Below, one piece after another: positions 36,453-50,545 of a DNA stretch of 64,000 nt. The notes below the pieces were generated by a model, which saw only the letters and a list, made by a program, of their open reading frames with translations, was not told the origin of the DNA and ran no database searches. Source of the DNA: Chlorokybus atmophyticus (lineage: Eukaryota > Streptophyta > Chlorokybophyceae > Chlorokybales > Chlorokybaceae); the NCBI GenBank assembly GCA_009103225.1, contig RHPI01002368.1, positions 888,312 through 952,311 on the forward strand, given 5' to 3'. A program made the translations under genes and the position numbers. How positions within the stretch are numbered: position 1 is the first letter of the stretch; each line of letters opens with the position of its first letter.

Positions 36453-37931
36453 GAGAGAGAGAGAGATGAACAGGGGGGAGTGTATGGACACACACGCAAA
36501 GTATGCGCGGTGATACAATTAAGTTCGGGTTATAGTGGTTGGGTTTTTCTAGTAGTAGTTGCTTAGTAGTGGTTCGATTTGATGGTTCGCAAACTGGTAT
36601 TGTGGTGTCAGAATGGTTCCTGTAACAAACATCAATTTAAGAAGAAGTTGTTGTTTGTATCCGTGGTGGCGGCGCCATCTTTTCTCGGATACTCAACTTG
36701 AGGTGACATCGTCTTGTTGGCATACTTATTGGCAATTCCTGCGAGGCATTGTGGAAGTTGTCAAGCAATGGCAAGTAAGCTTGTGCGCATGACGTATAGA
36801 TAACTTCTTCCGCAGCCCACCACAATGCACAACACAGGTGCACCCATGTCAACAAGATGCTTGTTCCCACATTCGTACAGGTTGACCCTCTCGCACTTGT
36901 GTTTGCAGGCTCGGAGGCGTGCTTGTTAAGCTGATTTTATACTGTGCGCAGTACGAGATCAGCGTGTCCAGTGACGTGGCTGAGAGTATAATTCACTAAT
37001 ACCTAATGCACTGAGCTAGACAGTTCCGCCAGCGCGTGTCAGTTGCAGCATGTCACAATTGTAAGTTGCAGCATGTCACAATACATCAGCACTGACCGCA
37101 CGCAGCATCTGCTGTTCCCTTGTTGTCATGTGGCATACAAGTCATGAATAGGTGTGCGATGTTGTTGCTGTACCATGGTAGTATGACATTGTGCTTATAT
37201 GTTCATCCACGCACAGGTTAATGAGAGTGCTTCATAGTGTGGTGAGTAGACTGCTCATGCCCGTGTGTACAGGATATGCTGGCAGTAGTTGGAGACATGA
37301 ATGACCTCACTCACAGCATGCCAAACAGCAACATGCAAGCACATTACAACACAACCACCGGGCTACACACACTGTTTGTTCCTCACTACACTACACTAGT
37401 CTAGACCTCCCCGTTAGACATGCATACATGTATTAGTAGCGTATTACCTGCCCACACGGGCTCTGTGTCACACTCTCATGCATGCCACAACCCTTGCATT
37501 CTATTTTTTATACACCCATGCACACCAACATTTGGGATGTGCAGATTGGTAGGTGAGCTCACATGCATTGGCAATATATACAATACCATATCAGTATCCC
37601 AAGAAGCGATGTAGCTGAACTGTGTACCTGGTCTGAACGTGTGCATGTGCACGCATTCCATGTGCACATGTTGAGTGTACATCACACAAATGTGTCCACC
37701 ACACACATGCATCAACCATAACGCACTGTTAAGCTCAACTCGAACCCACCCAACCTACTGTTTTATTGATTTTCATTTGTGTTCAGGACCTGTTAAGACC
37801 AAGGAAAACAAGTCACGAACATCCCCTACAACTGGAAAAAGCCCCTGTCTGGTGATAAAGCTAGTCCCCCGCACTACCACTTCACACCTGGTTTTGAACA
37901 TTTACAGTCTCGGTCCTTTTTCCAGCTTCTC
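36453..37931. other. intergenic, no gene recognised
   Basis: 3' UTRs of CDC50 (plus) and the bicupin (minus) meet here. There is a short repeated phrase GTTGCAGCATGTCACAATT near 37040 and 37063. No other structure is seen. Confidence 0.5.
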
Positions 37932-38601
37932 TCACTTGTCAAACTCCAGTCCAATGGCAAACTGTTTGCTCGCGGTAAAGAAGTGCAAAAAGTCATCGAC
38001 GCTCGTGCCGAAAGCCGCGGCGAGGATGTCGGGCTTGAACACCGTCGGATACGCCGTGTACACCTGTTTGAGTACAAGGTTGTAGGGTATGCATGTACAC
38101 GATCACACATACGTGTGCATATGTGCACACAAATGCACACGCAGCCACGCGCGCGCGCGAGTGCGCAAATACACATACACACGCGCTTGCGTGCGCACAC
38201 ACACACACACACACACACACGTCTAAAAAAAAAAATCCCATAGACACGTACGCACGCATGCGCATAACCCCCACCCCACCCACCCCCTTGCGCACGCACG
38301 TTGTAACACAACAGCCCCACCCATCATCCCCACCTGCAGTTCCGACGTGAAGAATATGGTGGGCGTCTCCGGTATGTTGAAGAACGACAGCAGGTCCATC
38401 CCCGTCCCGTTGGTCGCGCGCGGCTGGTGGACGTAGGAGGGGGGGACCACCACGGCGTTGCCGGCGGGCTCCACGTCGAGACCGTTGAGAATGACCTGAC
38501 GAGAGATGTGTGAGTATGTGTGTGTTGGTACAACGTGCGCACATACCCACCTGGAAATGCGTGCGTGTGTACGTGCGCATTAAGGTCAGCATGTGCCCAC
38601 G

Positions 38602-38678
<77 letters not shown>

Positions 38679-40328
38679 CCACATCAACTCACATGGCCAT
38701 CAGGTCCGGCGAGGAGTGTTGTGCCGGCCCCGCGCAGGATGTAGTTGACTTCCAACGCATCCGCATGGATGTGCAGCAAAACGCCCGCAGTCTGAGAATG
38801 CAAGCATTGTGTGTGATATACGTATCATTCTGACTTGAAGAGAGACAACTAACACACGCACGAGCGCGTGCGCACGTGCGCACGTACCGGCTTCAGCGTC
38901 GGGTACAGCACCGACACGCCGATGAGAGCGAGCTCAGGGAAGTTGTTCTCGCTCCCGTCCCGCGAGAAACCCGCACCCGGCACTTGAGCCAACGCAAGAC
39001 TCCTGTGTGTATAATCACACATAACATGTCAACCAATGCTCAACAACCCTGTTTGACAACAGCAAGTCTCTAGGGAATCGTATCATTATTACTATATCCA
39101 GGTACTGGCTGTGACAATAGCCGGATAGCCGGATGTAGTGATATAGCCAGAAACTGGGATACACGGATGACACTAACACGTATATTGTTTGCATCAGAGC
39201 CACACCGTTATTGACGCGCAAGCAGATATGGAGTGTGACGACTGACACATACGACAAGCGTGCGTGCGTGTATCTGCGCATATGCGTATGACACGTACGC
39301 GTTCCCGAGGTAGAGTATGAAGTCCCCCTCCACCCCCCCGTCCTTTGCGCCCCCCAGCACCCGCGGCTTCGGGACGTTGGCGGCGCAGACGTCCTGGTCG
39401 ATGAAGACGATGCCCTCGCCCTTGCGCTTGGAGAGGAACTCCTTGACCTGCGGGGGGGTGTGTGTGTGTGCGTGCGTGCGTGCGTAACAAATGTGTGCGT
39501 GTAATTGCGTGCTTATGTGACTGGTTGCGTGCATCCATGCGAGTGCACGTGTGCAAGGGTGCATATGTGTATGGCTCTATGTGTGCGAGCACATGCCGAT
39601 ACGCACACATACACGTGCTTGCATGCGTGCATGTGCATGCAGTTGTGCAAGGGTGTGTGCATGTGTGCGTGTCTGTGCGCGCATGCATATGTGTGCTCTC
39701 TGTGCGCGCACGCTCAGGTGCATGCCCACATATGTACACAACATGCACATGTCAACAAAAACGGCTTTGTATGTGCCAGAGACTGACACTTTGTCGATTC
39801 GTGTATCTCACACACACCAACCTCTCTGCGGGTGACGTTGTACGTGTTGGCAACTTGTCTGGGAGGGAAGTAGTTGAGGAAGAACGAGCCGCCAAACAGA
39901 TACGTAAACTCCAGCTTCTTGTCTTGACTGTTGACGGTAGAAAACTGTACACACATGCACATATCCACAGTGAGATACTGCACATGTACAGTGCGATGAG
40001 CACAAATGTCATGATGTTGGGTTGCATGACTCACTTTGTGGTAGCCAATGAGCGTTATGGGATGGCTTGTTGGGTTCATGATGAAGAAAGGCCAGCCCGC
40101 GGGCACAGCCAACACCTGAAACACAACACACACAACTCAACATTCCACGCGCACGTATCATGTCTCAACACAACAACCAGAAGACACAAACGACATCAAA
40201 CACACCTCCTCAGCGTGCAAAGCTGTGGTGTTTTCGAGCCTCGGTTGGAACGGCGACCGCCCATCGATCAACCCGATTGTCGCCTCACCTAGTTACAACA
40301 AATCCCACATCAACACCACATCCAACAC

Positions 40329-40413
<85 letters not shown>

Positions 40414-40541
40414 NNNNNNNNNNNNNNNNNNNNNNNNNNNNNNNNNNNNNNNNNNNNNNNNNNNNNNNNNNNNNNNNNNNNNNNNNNNNNNNNNNNNNNN
40501 NNNNNNNNNNNNNNNNNNNNNNNNNNNNNNNNNNNNNNNNN

Positions 40542-40588
<47 letters not shown>

Positions 40589-41255
40589 CATCAATGTCCA
40601 CACTGCTTGCCTGCTTCTAGGAAGAGGACCGAGCCCGCGTTGGGTATGTAGAGGGGTCCCCAGATGGCGCACGGGTAGATCTGCGTGGCGGTCATGGCCG
40701 TGCCGAACTCGGAGAGGTAGCCGTGGTCCTGGATATACAATAACAACATATGCCATGAGCACGACAATGTAACCACGCGTGTGCTTGTGTGAGTGAGCGC
40801 GCATGCGAGCGCACGTGCGCATACATTGACGACATGCGAGAGCGTGTACGCATGTGGGTGTGCGCGCGCACACACACGAACACCCACCAAACAAAAACAC
40901 TCTGCTCGTGTGTGCGTACGTTTGCCGAGCGCGAAAGCATGTGCACGGGTGCGCGCGAGTATGCATGCACGCGCATGTGTGCTTGCGCATGTATGTCAGC
41001 GTGCCCACGCATACGCGCCCTCATACACTCGCTATATGAAACGGACAAGTGTTCACCACAACCCCCCTCCCTCACCTGCACGTATATCCTCCCCGCGGGG
41101 TACAGGTTGGCGGGCGCCCTGAACAGGTCGAACGCCATGCTCTGCACGCCCGCAAGCTCGGCGCGCGTCATCGTCGCAGCGCAGGCGAGGAGGAGGAGGA
41201 GGAGGGCGAGGAGGGTGGGGATGTGGCGCGGGATGTGTTGGCGTGGGGAGGCCAT
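37932..41255 (-). CDS. secreted bicupin (germin/vicilin-like)
   Basis: Ten exons in transcription order: 41076-41255, 40611-40728, 40206-40288, 40035-40115, 39822-39944, 39299-39447, 38888-39002, 38693-38791, 38334-38495 and 37932-38063; 413 residues, all in phase. Residues 1-32 are a signal peptide with a Leu/Ala core (PTLLALLLLLLACAATM), cleavage likely after TRA. The first cupin fold (IWGPLYIPNAGSVLFLEAG, EATIGLIDG, VLAVPAGWPFFIMNPTS) lacks the metal ligands. The second has the germin signature: LLHIHADALEVNYILRGAG gives HxHxxxxE and VVVPPSYVHQPRATNG the last His. It should bind a metal such as manganese; the activity cannot be told (oxalate oxidase, superoxide dismutase or storage are known in the family). 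The second intron has a GC donor (exon ends GCAG, then GCAAGC), a recognised minor splice type, and holds the (CA)n gap. The other nine follow GT-AG. Confidence 0.88.
40330..40571. other. (CA)n microsatellite with 128-bp assembly gap, inside a bicupin intron
   Basis: CA repeats flank N at 40414-40541. The tract lies in the intron between bicupin exons 2 and 3, so the gap does not remove coding sequence as far as the exon phases show. Confidence 0.95.
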
Positions 41256-44200
41256 GTTGGGGTGGAGTGTCGCTGTGGGCGTGTCTGCGCGTGCAGAAGG
41301 TATGGGGTGAGTGTGAGTGAGTGGGTGGATGGGTGGGTGGGAGGTGTGAGCAAGGATAGCTTTGCATGTGCGCGGACGAGGCATGTGTGTGCATGTGCGA
41401 GAGATGGTGGGGCAGGTGTGCACAAGCATGGCTTTGAAAGAGTGAGCGCGAGGTGCGCACGCGCGCATGCGTGCGCCTTGGTACGCACACGCATTACGTG
41501 AGCATGTCTGTGCGTGTGTCAGTGGTTGCACGTACGCACGCTCAGACATTTGCGTGCGAGCATGCTTTTGCCCTGTGTTCTCGCACACGCGTGCACATGT
41601 GCGTGTACGTGTGCATGCGCGCCAATGTGCGTTGACATACTTGTGCGTGCGTGTATGTATGGAAGTGTGTACATGTATGTGTTTGTCAGCCTTACTACAT
41701 AAATGAACAACACGTGTTGGCATCCATGTTGTTGGGTTGGCAACAGAACAACAACACGGGTGCCTGCAATGTAACCGACGTGCCAATGCAAATCATACTC
41801 CAAGTGGGTGTTGGAAAATGCTAATGCAACTGTGGTAGCCGATGCCGATTTTTTCGCTTTGAGCAGCTTGCATGCACGAGTGAGTGTTGAATGAGGTTGA
41901 GCTGCGTGAGCTTGCTCAGACCACTGCGGTAGCATGACATGCAACGCCGCTTGCAACAAGCACCAGCACACCAGACATGAGAATCAACCTGAGCAGAACA
42001 GTCTGCACAACAGACCAGGCTAACACCCACGCCAGGCCAGGCCAGGCCAGGCCAGGCCAGGCCAGGTCAAGCTAGGCTATGCCAGACACCTGTTACAAAA
42101 ACGAACACACAGCAAGCCAACAAGACGCATACCTTTCCAAACGACAGCACGCTATAGAAAGCAGCAGACCGATCAGGAGGAGGACGGAGCGGCCGCCACG
42201 CCTACCGCCAACGCCAACGCCGCTGCCAACGCCGCCGCCCGAGATACGCCGTCTATTGCAACGCACGCAAGCAAGCTAGCGTATTCTGGGACAAACGTGG
42301 CCGCGTCAGCCGTACGTCAAGCCGTCACTGGGTTACGTGACGTCGACTTGGGACACACCTGTGTCGTGAATGCGGCGAAGTCGTTTTGCCGCCATCACCG
42401 TATGTCGCTACCGGTCTATGACAGAAGAAGACGCCTTTATGACCGGTGGGCTGTGCTAGTGCTGGACGTTCAGAGCACGGTGTGCCAACCGGTTGACTGC
42501 ATGCGCCGACCGACGAGTCAGATAGTGAAGCTTCGCTGAATCAACGACGTGAAGTCGCAAACACCGACCGGCTTGTCGGATAGTTTCGGTAGTTACCGGC
42601 TTTGAGCGTGGCTAGGCAACCAAAATGTCGATTGAACGCGCTTTTGTGTCCGGAGGACACACTTTCTTGATATGGTGGCGTCAGTGTGAGGTACAGTACG
42701 GATAAGGTATTCAAGCTGTACGGCGTGACGTATAAAAATTGCCGCGTGGCTTTGGCCAGCTACGCAAGCGAGCACGCTGCTTGCGTCATGAACCTCATAA
42801 TTCTAACATTGTACAGACAGTAGCACAAACTTACCATAAAACGGGTGCCCGGCAGATAGTCATGATAATAGTGAATCATACTTGATCCGAGGCCTTTCTC
42901 AATGATGGGCACCTGACTGTCAGTGTACCATGTACTCATTACCATGTTCACTGCGTGACCGTGCTGCACTTATTCGTGCATCATCGGTCGCTCATCCACC
43001 CGTAGTTACTTTCAATTTTTATATTCAAGCTGTTGTATCATATTTGCTCGATCCATTGCTGACACATGACACAACCGTTACGACTGATAGCACATGGTAA
43101 GCATAATGACTGTTGACTTTCATTGCAATTCCTTCATACTCACATCTTACATGCAGATGTGGTGCAATTGCAAACTTGCATGAGCTGCATTATGTATTGC
43201 AAAGTTGAAGTATGGGCGAAGTGGGGATAAATACATGTAGCAGCACGCAATGCGGTATATTGTTGTTGATCATGTTTGGTGTCAATGCAGCTGTTGGTGC
43301 TTGCGTTGATGCGTATCCTAATGGGTGTGCAAAGTAGTTTAAGATTTGTGCCAGCACTGCGTGCGGGAGTGAAATGTATGCTTGCATACACATTAGGCAT
43401 GTGAGTGCTAATGCCATTGCTCTAATTGCACACGCTTATTGCATACTATCACATTTGTTGCACGCCCATCAAGAGTGCACGTATATTTATTTACAACGTG
43501 AATAAATATACGTGTCTGTATTCAATTGATCTTTCTAATCGTATATAAAGTATTACAACATGCTGCACAGTAATGTTTGTATTATTTTCATGTGTGAATG
43601 GACTATCTCGGAATTTTATGATTGTATTGCCCGTGCAATGTGCTTAGTGCAAACATTGCTTGTGGACACCAACCCTTATGCTAAAACCTTAGCTTCTGTG
43701 AAGTCTTTGTTAAGACGTGGCCATAATTTTTTATTTAAAACATAGAAAATATGTAAAGTCATTTGATCAGGGATGGTTGGCGGATTCAAAAATCTTATAT
43801 ATTATACTGTAAGGCGAGACATATATAATACGCCGTATCATAAAACGACACGGTGTTGTGTCAATAGTTATTACTAATATGATAATAATGGCATATGCAT
43901 TGTTGTAGTTTGGATAATCATGTGGGTTATGATCATAATTTCCACTCACTAATTACATGTTTGCAAAATGAGCTCAGCTGTGAAAAATTAAATGCAACAA
44001 GCCCGCTGCGATGATGCCATGCAACATTAATGTCGCGGATCGCAGCCGCTGCAAATGGTTCAGCTTTAAAATTACTTGAGCTGTTTAAAGGAAGGCACAC
44101 ATTTTTAATTAAAGTTCACAAATCGGCAAAAGAAAGTTTTTTGCAAATTTGTGAATGCGCATGTGGTTTGCAATTATGTATAATTGAGTTGAATAGCATG

Positions 44201-46531
44201 CACTTTTACCTAATAGGCAATGGCATATAAGCGCATGCGCAAAATCTTAAAGAGTGCATTGATCAAGTGGAGGGTATAAAGGTGATAGCAATTGTCACCG
44301 TAACTGTGACAGCCGTTGCAGCCAACATGCATTGTGCACGCCAACCTCATAACGGCCTGCTTGACTACACACACATCATCAACATCATGATGAGGTAAGC
44401 GCATTGCATGAGCTGGGAGTTGTATGTTGCATTGTGATCTGCACTGATTGAGATGTGTTGTGCAAGTGCTACATGCATGGCTTCTTATTTATCAAGATTT
44501 CTTATATGGCATTCAATGCATTTTGCATGAGCAAATTGTCACCTATGCTCAACGCATCATCATTATTGTTCGGCTTCTCACCGCCTACTTGAGCTGCTCC
44601 TCAACGGCCAAGTTCTTTAACATCATTACATACGCGTGCGCTTTTTCAACAAAACTTGCTTTTATTTCATGCATGCATTTTTGTTGTCAACAAGTATGGG
44701 TAAAAGAACCGTTGACTGCATTGTGCTAGTAGTATGCTTTGATAAGTCGAATTATGATCAAGCTTGTGCTGCACATAATTGCCAATGCTTTTTACACACT
44801 TTCACCAATTTTAGTCATTTGTTAGCAACGTTCACAAATGTTATATAAAGCTATATGCCAATTGATCATCCCTCTGGCAAAAGCTTCACTGGCTGATGAG
44901 CTCTCTTTATCTTACATAACACAAGCGCAATGAACTCCATAGTCATGTTTCATCATTTGAGATTGCGAAACGCTGAGAAAGTACTTGCATGCATGCATTA
45001 TGTCGGAAACTCTCAGAATCATATCAATCATTATAATGATTGAAGGCTTTTACTTTACTTTGCAGGCCATCACGTAAAGCGAAGGCATTTCAACTCGGAG
45101 TGTGTAAGTTGTTGGGGCAAATGCTGGACTACAAGGTACGGATTTATATTATTAATCAATTAGCAAACATCATCATGACTTCAACCTAAAGGCTTAGTGG
45201 CTTGCACTGCTGCTTGCTACCTGGAGTAACAAGCCTCCCTGAGATGAGCTCTCCTTATTTACAATAACAACAGCAGTGCTCATTGGCGTTATCTCGTGCA
45301 TGCTGCAGCTTATGACGCACATTTTTTGGTGATAAGGCGCTTACATGATGGCTTTATAATGACAAGAGAAAGCCGCCTCCATGCAAACCCTACATGCATG
45401 CTCACCATTAATAAAGCTTCGTGATTACAAAGTTTGTGCATAAATACAGCTCAACTAGTGATGTGAGGGTTTGCTGCGGGTTAATTCTAATTATTTGGGA
45501 CAACACGCAAGCGATATATTGTGCACATATGGCGGAGTGGTGAAGAGCGAAACTTTCGCATTGAGGCACAGCGTGATGGTGTCGTTACAATATGCACTTG
45601 ACAATCGCTAAAAAAAACCCTTGAAAACATTGTGGCATTAAAGAATCTGAAAGCAATACAATTGAAGATGTGACGTGCGATGTTTGATGCGAAGTAGTTG
45701 GAGTTCAATCACACTGAGGCTATTGACGAGTTGGACATTGTGTATTTCTTGCTTAAGTGATGCACCCATTAACGCCCATAGCAATACTCTGAAGACAGAT
45801 GTGACGTGCGATGTTTGATGCGAAGTAGTGGGAGTTTAATCACATTGACAAGTTGGACATTGTGTATTTTTGATGCTTAAGTGATGCACCCATTAACGCC
45901 CATAACAATGCTCTCAAGATATCCTCCAGCATTGGAGATTGAGTTCAAAAAGAGTGCTTCAAGCTAAATTAAGCCAAAGCACATGCAACAGAGTCTGCCC
46001 CTTACTTGTAAGGTTATACTCCATGTGTGTATAGCCAAGATATACTCTGCGTCATGTGCCACTGCGTGTGCAACATGTACCACATGGGCGCGTAATGCAC
46101 ACCGTGCATGTACCAAGGTCAAGGTCAGTCATGTGCCGCCATCATCGCTGATGCACTACTCTATGGAATCTTGTACGGGGAACCACAAATGGATCAAATG
46201 CCATCTCATCTGCTCTCCATCCTCCGACCGCCACGTGGCAGCCTACCTGGCGCCGCAGCAACCAACGGCGGCGGCGCCGCCGCCGCATGCGTGTGTATGC
46301 GTACATCTGTTTGAATGCGAATGTGCGGTGTTTGATGGAAAAGAAGGTGGTTGTTGATTAGTCAGCTTGGCTGTACAAGTTGAGTTGTGTGTTTGTGCGT
46401 ACACGTGCTTGTGTGATTGTGCGTTTGTGTGAATCTGTCTAGTTGTGTGTGTTTGTGAGCTGGGGTTGGGGTCTTGTGGTTGATATTCGTGGTGAGGGAA
46501 GCAGCAGCGGTTTGTGTTGCTTGGTGTGAGA
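41256..46531. other. 5.3-kb intergenic region between the bicupin and NAD kinase
   Basis: Contains TGTG/GCGC-rich sequence (41300-41700), a (CCAGG)7 tandem repeat (42032-42066), a GC-rich patch (42150-42600) and a long AT-rich part (42800-46000). Within the AT-rich part are a 35-bp inverted repeat with 13-bp arms (about 43480-43515, ACGTATATTTATT) and a tandem duplication (45667 and 45798). No frame shows a recognisable domain. Confidence 0.5.
45667..45920. repeat. tandem duplication, about 131-bp unit
   Basis: GATGTGACGTGCGATGTTTG starts at 45667 and 45798. The copies differ by small indels and substitutions (for example the segment CTGAGGCTATTGACG is shortened in copy two), so the duplication is not recent. 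Confidence 0.85.
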
Positions 46532-48967
46532 ATGGGTCAGGTGGACGGTGGCGCCACAGTGGACACCTCAAACAACGTGAGTACTCTCTCTCTCATCACT
46601 GCTTACAAGTAAACAACTCATGCCACATCTGCTAGGCTTAATTCCTGTTCATTCTTTTGGGCAGGGCTTTTGGGCTTGCCTGGACGGTCACAATGAAAGC
46701 AGCAATGACAACGACCATGGCGGTGTTAAAAGGAAACCCAGAGTGTGCATGATGGCTTTGGGCAACCGCCAGAACATCATCGATATCGGCCACGAGCTCA
46801 AGCCCGAGGTGTGTGTGAGTGTTGTTGATTGCGAGAGTTGGTTGTGCTCGTGTACTTGAACGTCTGCATGTGTGCTTGTAAGTGATTATATGCGCGTGAG
46901 TGTGAGCGTGCGTGTGCGTGTGCATACCCATGCACGTACACATTCAGTCGCACATACACATATTGAAAAGCACACACTCGTGTGTGTGCATGCACATACA
47001 CCACGCGTATTCACTCACACTGACACTCACACTCACGCAGATCGAGAAGTACATGGACGTCGTGCTCGAAGACTACAACTGCACCGATTGCCTTCACGGC
47101 ATCGCGGCGGAACTCGACATCGTCATCGTGCTGGGCGGGGACGGAAGCGTGCTCAAAGCGGCGCAGCAGATGGGAAAAAGACAGGTATGCGCGTGCGCGT
47201 GCACGTGGGTGTGCGTGTGCATGTGAGTGTGGTGATTGATTGGTTGGTTGTGTGCTCAGGTGCCTGTTGTGGGCATAAACTGCGGCCACTTGGGCTTCCT
47301 GCCCTCAGTGCCCAGAGACCAAGTCCTCCAAGTAAGCCACCCCACAAAGTAGTAGTTTCGAGTACTCAGTACTCGAGCAGTCAATCAACGAGCTAGTCAA
47401 CCATGAACCATCAGGGGTTTCTCGCTCACTCTCTAAGACTGTTGATTCACTGGTTCAGTAGCAGTACAGTGATGCAAGTTCTTCACTCACCAACTCCAAT
47501 TGATTCAGTCAGTCAGTCAGTCAGTCAGTCAGTCAGTCAGTCAGTCAGTCAGTCAGTGAATGAGTCATGCAGCACTGCCCTGAATCACTGGAACATTGAT
47601 GAATCAGAGGACTTGTTTCGCGGAGTACACAAGTGTGCTGTTGTGTGTACATGACTTCATCCACCCTTCACCACCAGGTGTTGCCGGAGATCGCGCGCGG
47701 TCGGTGCAAAGTGGTGGAGCACTTGATGCTCGAGTGCTGCGTGCTGAGGGGGGGAGAAGGAGAGGGAGAACGAGAGGTTGTTGGGCATAGGATTGGACTG
47801 AATGAAGTGACTGTCAGAGGTGAGTGCTGTGTTGTGTTGTGTTGTGTTATGGTGGCGTGTGTGGGTTGCGGTAACTGATTGCGACATTGGATTCATGTGG
47901 GTATGTGTGAGTATGTGCATGTGAACACACATGCACAGCCGCAAACGCGCACGCACGTATACACGTGTGTGCACACCTACGCACACGTACACGTACCCAC
48001 ACCCACCCACCCACCCACTCCTCTTTCCAGTGGGAGCGCCCTACTCGATACTGGACATCCCGTTCTACGTGGACGGCACGCTGGCCACAACATACGACTG
48101 CGACGGACTCATCGTGTCCACGCCTGTCGGCTCGACCGCACACAACCTCTCCGTTGGCGGGTAAGCGCGATATATATACCCAAATCTTGATTCTTTCCTG
48201 TGAACTGTGAATGATGTGAGCACTTCACTCAGGCCCATTTTGGTGAAGACTCTTCAGGCCTTTGTGATAAGTCCGCTCGGGCCGCACACGCTGACCATCA
48301 GACCGATTGTGGAGAGCGCCGACAGGGTGTTTGAGATGAGGCCGAAGGTGTGTGCGTGTGCGTGTGTAGCAGTGTGACACATGTGCGCGAGCATACGCCT
48401 GATGTCGGGATGTTGTTGGCTTGTTGAGCAGGTGATGGAAGGGAGTGAAGTGGCGATTATTGTTGACGGGAGGCATCTGTGCAACCTGCAGGTAAGCGGA
48501 GGCAATTTGGCATGGGCATGAGTCGGCATACACAGTAGTAAGTATTGGCGTTTCAGTTACTTGCACAGGCCAAATGCATGAGTATGCGCGCGCGCACATG
48601 CACACGCGCGTAGATATAATCACACATATGTATGTAAGTGTGTGCGCTCTGTGCGCGTGTGCATGTTTGTGCGTGTGCGTGTGTACCCGCGCACACGCAC
48701 ACGCACACATCCGCGCGTGCATGCACATGTACATCTGTGTGTGTCTTACACTTCTGTAAAATAGTACATAGTGGCATAGTGACTGTGATGTCTCTGTGTT
48801 GTGTCGGTATGCAGCCCGGCGACGTTGTGCGTGTCTGTCGCAGCGAGTCCACATTCAAACTAATTGAAGTGGCGGACGGCGTGCCGACATACTACCGCAC
48901 GCTCACGGAGAAGCTCGGCTGGTCCGGACGCATGAGCGGAAAACGCTACGACGAGTGCGGTAGGTAG
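46532..48967 (+). CDS. NAD kinase (nine exons)
   Basis: Exons are 46532-46576, 46665-46808, 47041-47184, 47260-47331, 47678-47819, 48031-48160, 48233-48347, 48432-48491 and 48815-48967; all GT-AG and in phase, 334 residues. The enzyme phosphorylates NAD(H) to NADP(H). Signatures in order: [30 protein letters not shown] (the GGDGS motif), [63 protein letters not shown] and RPIVE. The short N-terminus is Asp/Asn/Gly-rich and has no clear targeting signal, so a cytosolic form is likely. The ending is uncertain: the last exon may stop at TAG 48965-48967 or splice at GTAGGT (48961) to an exon near 49038 adding about a dozen residues. Intron 4 carries (TCAG)n. Confidence 0.95.
47505..47557. repeat. 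(TCAG)n microsatellite in a NAD kinase intron
   Basis: About 13 perfect units of TCAG, wholly within intron 4 (47332-47677). Confidence 0.95.
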
Positions 48968-50545
48968 ATTGTTGTTGGACATACACGTCGTGAGTTTTGT
49001 GTTGGTATGTATGTCTATGTTTCATTCATGTGTGCAGAGACACGCGCGAGTACGGGGAATAGACGAGTGCTTGAATGAGAGAGTTTGTGCGCATCCCTTG
49101 TTTTGATATCGTTGCTATGTGGTTATCGCATATGTAAGTGTGTGTATGCAAGGGTGGTTGAAGTTGTACAGAATTCATAGCATATGCTCTGTTTGATTGG
49201 TGACATATCCCCTGCTAAGATGCTACCATCACCCCAGATTCTGTCAACAGTTGGTAACCATCCCATCAAGGCATACGTGCCTACCTGCTGCAACATATTA
49301 CCAATGTAAAAGCAATTGGCCTTCATGACGCTACTTCATGACATCTGTGCTATGCAGGGGGTAGGCAAAGGGACCTCATCAAAACGCTCTCCTGCATGAA
49401 CAAAGTTACTACGCGACGGTTGCAGCCAACATGCAGCCGCAAGTTAATGCAAGCATCTGGCGCAAAGCGGAGTAAAAATGTATTTATGATTAGCAGGATA
49501 CGTAGCTGCATGCAGCACGCCAGCTTAGGCCAATGTTTGCAATTGTTGTAAGAGTATTTACTACTGCTTGTACAAAAGATATTGTAATCGTGTAGCAGGT
49601 AGAGTTTGGCCTGCGTGTTGTAATCAAACGATTGTTGGTGTAAATATGACACATACATCCCTTGCATTTTCTGTACACTTGTCTGTGGATTCTAGGAGGG
49701 GTCCAACGATGCTGCCTACACATAGTATGACGAATGTAATTGTAGTTTGTGCTATTGTATGAAGTAACATTCTTTCCCACAGCCATTTGTCTTCATATTG
49801 CGGCAAAGCCGCGTTGCCAACATTGTTACCAGATATTGAGAGTCAGTGTGCATGTTATGGTTGGGCATGGCCATGTTCCTGGACCTTTGCCTGTGTCTAT
49901 TCTGTAATGTGGCAGTAGTGTTGGTGATTGAGAGCATAATGGAGTGCTGCATATTATTACAGCATTATTATGACATACCTCTGAGCAGCAAGGCGATGTG
50001 TATAAGCCAAAACAGCACATAGCATAAGAGCTGCAAACGCATTTCCATCATAGGCGCCAAATGTAATGCAAGCCAGCCAGCACAGCATAGCAACTGTGGC
50101 ACATATACATTACCTTTCCAGTCAGCAAAGGCGCATATGCATGTGCACGACAATACATCATCAGTCACATACCGCACCGTATGTACAGGACATGCGCAAG
50201 GCAGTTGTAGACATGCATAACACAAACAGCAGCATACGAAGCAGCACGCAAGCACTAGTATACACCACCAGTGTAAAGATCATCTCAACATCACGCAGCA
50301 AACAACCACAGCCGCAGTAGACATGTTGATGCCACTCACATGCAACCATGTCAGCTGTATACTGTTTTGTGTGCATACAACATCAACCCAATGCAGACAC
50401 CAACACCCTACAGTGACAAAACTGACAATTTAATGAAGACAAAATTTACAGTCGCATACAAAAAGTAGACAGAAATCACACGCTATACACAACCAAATGG
50501 GAGAGCACACTACTCTACCCTAGAACCACACTAACCCACACTACA
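48968..50545. other. intergenic region between convergent NAD kinase and START genes
   Basis: Holds the 3' UTRs of both genes. No domain-bearing frame, RNA gene or mobile element is recognised. Confidence 0.5.

Noticed and set aside
37993-38682. 229-residue minus-strand frame through the bicupin
   Set aside because: It is a shifted frame running through CA repeats and exon 9; the in-phase spliced cupin frame explains the region.
47505-47557. TCAG array considered as CRISPR-like
   Set aside because: A simple 4-bp microsatellite inside an intron, without spacers.
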